Positions 60,280 to 64,000 of a stretch of DNA of 64,000 nt are shown one piece after another. The stretch's first letter is position 1; each line of letters begins with the position of its first letter. The notes beneath the pieces were generated by a model that did no database searches, was not told the DNA's origin, and was given only the letters and a program-made list of their open reading frames with translations. A program made the position numbers and the translations under genes. The stretch is from Sinorhizobium garamanticum (GTDB lineage: Bacteria > Pseudomonadota > Alphaproteobacteria > Rhizobiales > Rhizobiaceae), in the NCBI RefSeq assembly GCF_029892065.1, contig NZ_CP120373.1:124001-188000 (forward strand). Direction: 5' to 3'.

Positions 60280-60662
60280 TTCGTCTGTATTCGTTCGGGA
60301 TAGATGTCGTAGACCTTTCCGGCGACCGTGATCCGGACGGCTTTCATTCGCTTCTCATTTTGGTCGAGCGAGCGGTTGCCGAGGGCGACGATCGGATCGC
60401 CGACCTTCGCGACACCCTCGACGAAACCGGAGCGTTCGGTCAGCCGCGGATTGCCGAGCTCGACCCGCCAGATGCCGTCATTCTCCGTCTCCACCCGAAG
60501 GGTCGGATGCGGCGGCGCCATGGAAATCGCACGGATCGTTCCCGAAAGCTCCATCTGTTCGGCCTCCGCCCAGGACCAGCCATGGTGCGCATAGGCGCCT
60601 GTCGCGACAAGCAGCCCGAAGACGCTCCCGACGACGAGGCGAGCAGGTAAGGACCTGGCCAT
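60276..60662 (-). CDS. DUF6152-like periplasmic protein
   Basis: A 128-residue protein with a signal peptide (VVGSVFGLLVATGAYA, cleaved before HHGWSW) and a small beta domain ending VRITVAGKVYDIYPERIQTN. The mature N-terminus HHGWSWAEAEQMEL and the pattern of Trp and Pro residues resemble DUF6152. Histidines at the very start of the mature protein suggest metal binding. ATG at 60662 has AAGGAG seven bases upstream. Overlaps the DUF6644-like gene by 4 bases; function unknown. Confidence 0.6.
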   Translation of the reverse strand: MARSLPARLVVGSVFGLLVATGAYAHHGWSWAEAEQMELSGTIRAISMAPPHPTLRVETENDGIWRVELGNPRLTERSGFVEGVAKVGDPIVALGNRSLDQNEKRMKAVRITVAGKVYDIYPERIQTN

Positions 60663-60804
60663 CTCTTGTCTCCTTTCAATGGATCGCGAGATCAGCCTGA
60701 ACCTGGGGCACGCGCAACGAAAGGACAGAGCATTCAACTATTCTTGAATGGCGAGCACGGGCCGATGTTCTCCGGGGAACGTACCATGCGCCCTCCCCGC
60801 AAGA

Positions 60805-60821
60805 GTAATCTACCAGATTAC
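60805..60821. promoter_or_regulatory. 17-bp palindrome upstream of cysH
   Basis: GTAATCT-ACC-AGATTAC, perfect 7+7 arms with a three-base centre, 129 bases before the cysH start, in a 287-base gap. The size and shape suit Rrf2/LysR-like regulators of sulfur metabolism; the actual protein is unknown. Confidence 0.55.
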
Positions 60822-60842
60822 TAGGTTTTCTTAGAACTTTAG

Positions 60843-60869
60843 GGATCAGAGAGATATTTGCTCTGATCC
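60843..60869 (+). promoter_or_regulatory. hairpin in the cysH leader
   Basis: GGATCAGAG-AGATATTTG-CTCTGATCC, 9-bp perfect arms with a nine-base loop, 81 bases before the cysH ATG. It may be an operator, a transcript-end hairpin for the leftward unit, or a leader RNA structure. No U-run follows on the plus strand. Confidence 0.5.
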
Positions 60870-60949
60870 TTGAGCAATAGAAATCCGTTTTTCTGTCATT
60901 TGTCACAAACGGCTGCGATATTCCGTGCAAATTGCAATGGGATGTAGCC

Positions 60950-61696
60950 ATGATCACGCAAACCCTCGAAGCCGAAGCGACAGCCCTCAGCGAAGCGCTC
61001 GAAAGCCTCGATCTTGCCGGACGCCTGGCGCTCATAGCCGGTCTTGAAGGCAAGGCCGTTTTCACCACGTCGCTCGGTATCGAGGATCAGGTCATCACGG
61101 CCGCGATTGGCAGCAACCGCCTCGAAATCGATGTTGCGACGCTGAAGACCGGCCGCCTCTTCAACGAGACTGTGGCGCTCATCGACAAGACCGAGGAAAC
61201 CTACGGCATCCTCATCAAGCGTTTCTACCCTGAAAAGAGCGATATCGAAGCCTATGTGGCGCAGTACGGCATGAACGGCTTCTATGAGAGCGTGGAGGCC
61301 AGACATGCCTGTTGCGGCGTGCGCAAGCTAAAGCCGCTTGCGCGTGCGCTCGAGGGGGCAAGCTACTGGATCACCGGTCTTCGCCGCGGTCAGTCGGGCA
61401 ATCGGGCCGCCACGCCGTTTGCCGAAGCCGACATCGAACGCGGGCTCATCAAGATCAATCCGCTCGCGGATTGGGATATCGAGAGGATCCGCGCCCATGT
61501 CGGGGCAGAGGCCATTCCGGTCAATCCGCTGCACGCCCGTGGCTATCCGTCGATCGGTTGCGAGCCCTGCACCCGTGCGATAAAGCCCGGCGAGCCGGAG
61601 CGCGCCGGACGCTGGTGGTGGGAGAACGACGAGAAGCGCGAATGCGGCCTGCACGTGCCGGAAACAGCCTCCTCCATCGCCAGCAACGCCGCCTGA
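60950..61696 (+). CDS. cysH: adenylyl-sulfate (APS) reductase CysH
   Basis: A 248-residue reductase. Four iron-sulfur cysteines are seen, Cys121-Cys122 (HACCGVRK) and Cys204/Cys207 (GCEPCTR), and the catalytic cysteine is Cys232 in RECGLH. The cluster cysteines mark the APS-dependent type (plant/rhizobial) rather than the PAPS-only E. coli type. It reduces APS to sulfite in sulfate assimilation. ATG at 60950 lacks a strong ribosome site; TTG at 60932 is an alternative. Leads the cysHDN operon. Confidence 0.96.
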   Translation: MITQTLEAEATALSEALESLDLAGRLALIAGLEGKAVFTTSLGIEDQVITAAIGSNRLEIDVATLKTGRLFNETVALIDKTEETYGILIKRFYPEKSDIEAYVAQYGMNGFYESVEARHACCGVRKLKPLARALEGASYWITGLRRGQSGNRAATPFAEADIERGLIKINPLADWDIERIRAHVGAEAIPVNPLHARGYPSIGCEPCTRAIKPGEPERAGRWWWENDEKRECGLHVPETASSIASNAA

Positions 61697-61742
61697 GGGC
61701 GGCCGGCACACCAAGAGACAAGTATCCTCCCCGGAGTTCGAA

Positions 61743-62696
61743 ATGCCCCATAACCATCCGGAAACGGAACTGCATAATCCGCAGAGCACGAAGCCACCGC
61801 TCGACCCGCATCTGAAGGCGCTTGAAAACGAAGCGATCCACATCTTCCGTGAGGTCGCCGCCGAATTCGAGCGCCCGGTGATGCTCTATTCGATCGGCAA
61901 GGATTCGTCCGTGCTCTTGCATCTGGCGCGCAAGGCCTTCTATCCCGGCCGCGTCCCCTTCCCGCTGCTTCATGTCGACACCGGCTGGAAGTTCCAGGAG
62001 ATGATCGCGTTTCGCGACGAGATGGTCGAAAAATACGATCTCGACCTGGTCGTCCATACCAACCCGCGCGGGGCGGCAGAAAACGTGACCCCCTTCTCGC
62101 ACGGCTCGGCGCTCTATACCGACATCATGAAGACCGAAGCACTGCGCCAGGCGCTTGATGCCGGCCAGTACGATGCCGCCTTCGGCGGGGCACGCCGCGA
62201 CGAGGAAGCAAGCCGTGCCAAGGAGCGCATCTATTCGTTCCGCACGCCGGATCACCGCTGGGATCCACGCAACCAGCGCCCCGAGCTCTGGAACATCTAT
62301 AACGGCATGATCCGCAAAGGCGAGAGCGTGCGCGCCTTCCCGCTCTCCAACTGGACCGAGGTCGACATCTGGCGCTACATCCAGGCGGAAGAAATCCCGA
62401 TCGTGCCGCTCTACTTCGCCAAGAAGCGTCCGATCGTCGAGCGCGATGGCATGATGATCCTTGCCGAAGATCCGCGTCTCGAACTTCTTCCTGGCGAATT
62501 GAAGCGCGAGGAAGTGATCCGCTTCCGCACGCTCGGCTGTTTCCCGCTGACGGGCGCCATCCGCTCCGGCGCTACGACGCTCGACGACATCGTTTCCGAA
62601 CTTGAAACCGCGACCGTCTCCGAACGGCAGGGACGCGCCATCGACCGGGACCAGTCCGGCTCGATGGAAAAGAAAAAACGCGAGGGATATTTCTGA
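61743..62696 (+). CDS. cysD: sulfate adenylyltransferase subunit 2 (CysD)
   Basis: A 317-residue ATP sulfurylase small subunit with the PP-loop [18 protein letters not shown] and the family segments [23 protein letters not shown] and [20 protein letters not shown]. It activates sulfate to APS with CysN. The gap after cysH is 46 bases with GGAG 6 bases before the ATG. Its stop overlaps the cysN start by one base. Confidence 0.97.
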   Translation: MPHNHPETELHNPQSTKPPLDPHLKALENEAIHIFREVAAEFERPVMLYSIGKDSSVLLHLARKAFYPGRVPFPLLHVDTGWKFQEMIAFRDEMVEKYDLDLVVHTNPRGAAENVTPFSHGSALYTDIMKTEALRQALDAGQYDAAFGGARRDEEASRAKERIYSFRTPDHRWDPRNQRPELWNIYNGMIRKGESVRAFPLSNWTEVDIWRYIQAEEIPIVPLYFAKKRPIVERDGMMILAEDPRLELLPGELKREEVIRFRTLGCFPLTGAIRSGATTLDDIVSELETATVSERQGRAIDRDQSGSMEKKKREGYF

Positions 62697-64000
62697 TGAC
62701 CGCACCCGCAATCGCGAACGCCGCCCTGAACGACACAACCGCAGTGTTGGCCTATCCGGCGCAGGAACCGGTGCGCGCCACCCGCGATTCCCGCCCGCTT
62801 CGCCTCATCACTTGCGGCAGCGTCGACGACGGCAAATCGACGCTGATCGGCCGGCTGCTGTGGGACACCAAGGCGGTCAAGGAAGACCAGGCCGCGACCC
62901 TTCAGCGCGATTCCAAAGGCAAGCAGAACGATCTCGGCCTCCCCGATTTCGCGCTGCTTTTGGACGGGCTGCAGGCCGAGCGCGAACAGGGCATCACCAT
63001 CGATGTCGCCTATCGCTACTTCTCGACCGACAAGCGCTCCTTCATCGTTGCCGACACACCCGGTCATGAGCAATATACGCGCAACATGGCGACCGGCGCC
63101 TCGACCGCCGATCTCGCTGTGCTGCTTGTCGATGCGCGCGTCGGCCTGCTGGAGCAGACCCGCCGTCACGCAACGATCGCAACACTGATGGGCATCCGCC
63201 AGTTCGTGCTTGCCGTCAACAAGATTGACCTCACCAACTACGACCGCTCCCGCTTCGAGCAGATCTCGCACGAGTTCAAGGAACTCGCCCTGTCGCTCGG
63301 CGTGCGGCAGGTCACGGCGATCCCGGTTTCGGCGCTCAAGGGCGAGAACGTCGTCTACGACGGCCGCGCCTCCATGCCCTGGTATGATGGCCCGACTCTG
63401 ATCGAGGTTCTCGAACTCGCAACGACCCGCTCTGCGCAGACCGTCGGATTCCGCCTGCCCGTGCAGCGCGTCTCGCGTCCGGGCGAGAGCTTCCGCGGCT
63501 ATCAGGGCACGGTTGCCGGCGGATCGGTGAAGCCCGGCGATTCCGTCGTGATCCTGCCGTCCGGCATGGTTGCCAACGTCACGAAGATCATCACCTTCGA
63601 TCTCGTGCGTAATGCCGCCGTTGCCGGCGACGCGATCACGCTGGTGCTCGACCGTCAGGTGGACGTTTCGCGCGGTGACGTGATCGCGTCGATCGACAGC
63701 CAGCCGATGACCGGGCTCGCCTTTGACGCCCAGCTGGTCGCACTGCAGCCGGAGGGTATCCAGCCCGGCAAGCGTTATTGGCTGAAATCCGGCAGCCGCC
63801 GTCAGCGCGTGCAGGTTCAACCCGCAAGCCAGCTCGACCTGAAGAGCGGCAAGTGGAACCATGCGGACGAGCTGCCGATGAACGCCATCGGCAAGGTTCA
63901 TCTCGTCTTCGATGAACAGGCGATCTTCGACGCTTACGAACAGAACCGCACCACCGGCGCCTTCATTCTGATCGATCCGGACACCAACAACACGATTGCC
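62696..64000 (+). CDS. cysN: sulfate adenylyltransferase subunit 1 (CysN), 3' end outside window
   Basis: The frame is open from ATG at 62696 to the window end, 435 codons, with no stop. It is an elongation-factor-like GTPase: G1 GSVDDGKSTLIGRLL, switch DTPGHEQYTRNMATGAS, NKIDL at about 180. Translation domains follow (RVSRPGESFRGYQGTVAGG). GTP hydrolysis drives APS synthesis by CysD. In Sinorhizobium the gene is about 500 codons and can carry a fused APS kinase (CysNC/NodQ); the missing 3' end leaves this open. It is coupled to cysD by TGATG. Confidence 0.95.
   Translation, partial: MTAPAIANAALNDTTAVLAYPAQEPVRATRDSRPLRLITCGSVDDGKSTLIGRLLWDTKAVKEDQAATLQRDSKGKQNDLGLPDFALLLDGLQAEREQGITIDVAYRYFSTDKRSFIVADTPGHEQYTRNMATGASTADLAVLLVDARVGLLEQTRRHATIATLMGIRQFVLAVNKIDLTNYDRSRFEQISHEFKELALSLGVRQVTAIPVSALKGENVVYDGRASMPWYDGPTLIEVLELATTRSAQTVGFRLPVQRVSRPGESFRGYQGTVAGGSVKPGDSVVILPSGMVANVTKIITFDLVRNAAVAGDAITLVLDRQVDVSRGDVIASIDSQPMTGLAFDAQLVALQPEGIQPGKRYWLKSGSRRQRVQVQPASQLDLKSGKWNHADELPMNAIGKVHLVFDEQAIFDAYEQNRTTGAFILIDPDTNNTIA

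Noticed and set aside
1..64000. CRISPR arrays, prophage, insertion sequences or tRNA genes
   Set aside because: I looked for evenly spaced direct repeats, transposase or integrase motifs and tRNA-like ends and found none. The dispersed palindromes are irregular in spacing and not array-like.

Overview
The window is a GC-rich (roughly 62 percent by eye) bacterial chromosome segment. Its gene content and order match a Sinorhizobium/Ensifer chromosome (Alphaproteobacteria, Rhizobiales). The markers are a DivJ-type cell-cycle kinase close to mucR, a complete seven-gene Mrp/Pha cation antiporter operon, betI-betC-betB-betA with the rhizobial choline sulfatase, cysH-cysD-cysN with an APS-type CysH, and RIME-like mosaic palindromes between genes. 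Almost everything looks like core chromosome. I see no prophage, integrase, transposase, CRISPR array, rRNA or tRNA.

Layout. 0-6.1 kb: end of a DUF2336 protein, DUF1491, a peptidoglycan-binding membrane protein overlapping divJ, a DUF5330 protein, sufE and mucR. 6.5-12.5 kb: mnhG-F-E-D-C-B-A read leftward with overlapping stops and starts. 13-25 kb: exported, membrane and stress proteins (hemolysin III, DksA-like, UspA), an extradiol-dioxygenase-like VOC protein, oligopeptidase B, a frame-broken TetR gene, a homocysteine methyltransferase homologue, SelO, a class A beta-lactamase and a MerR regulator. 25-32.6 kb: a candidate small RNA, GNAT and DJ-1 proteins, two c-type cytochromes, a LysE exporter divergent from a WYL regulator, sodB, and a branched-chain aminotransferase. 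32.7-41.2 kb: alcohol dehydrogenase, phosphatase-like protein, HAD, LysR/MFS/aldo-keto reductase, DUF2267, HerA-like ATPase, PhnA-like protein. 41.3-43.4 kb: ohr/ohrR and an L,D-transpeptidase bracketed by inverted RIME-like copies. 43.8-53.5 kb: two glutathione transferases, LysR, MmcQ, a DeoR regulator divergent from a deoxyribosyltransferase-like gene across a long palindrome, a Rhizobium-type asparaginase, DUF3750, a tiny transcription unit, quinone oxidoreductase and an EAL-CBS-GGDEF protein. 53.5-64 kb: HdeD, the bet operon with two dispersed repeats inside it, an unknown membrane/periplasmic pair, and cysHDN running off the end.

How the genes work together. Several sets are coherent: Na+/K+/H+ homeostasis (mnh), osmoprotection from choline and choline-O-sulfate (bet) next to sulfate assimilation (cys), and peroxide/superoxide defence (ohr, ohrR, sodB). 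Control is readable from sequence in several places, with palindromes at ohr/ohrR, betI, the DeoR pair, the WYL/LysE pair and cysH.

No wholly new multi-gene system is evident. The best leads are the DeoR/DUF4406 pair with its 16-bp inverted arms, a sigma70-promoted and terminator-ended small RNA candidate near 25.2 kb, a 23-codon transcription unit near 50.3 kb, the two-palindrome control region of cysH, the DUF6644/DUF6152-like pair, and the way repeats are inserted into and around operons.
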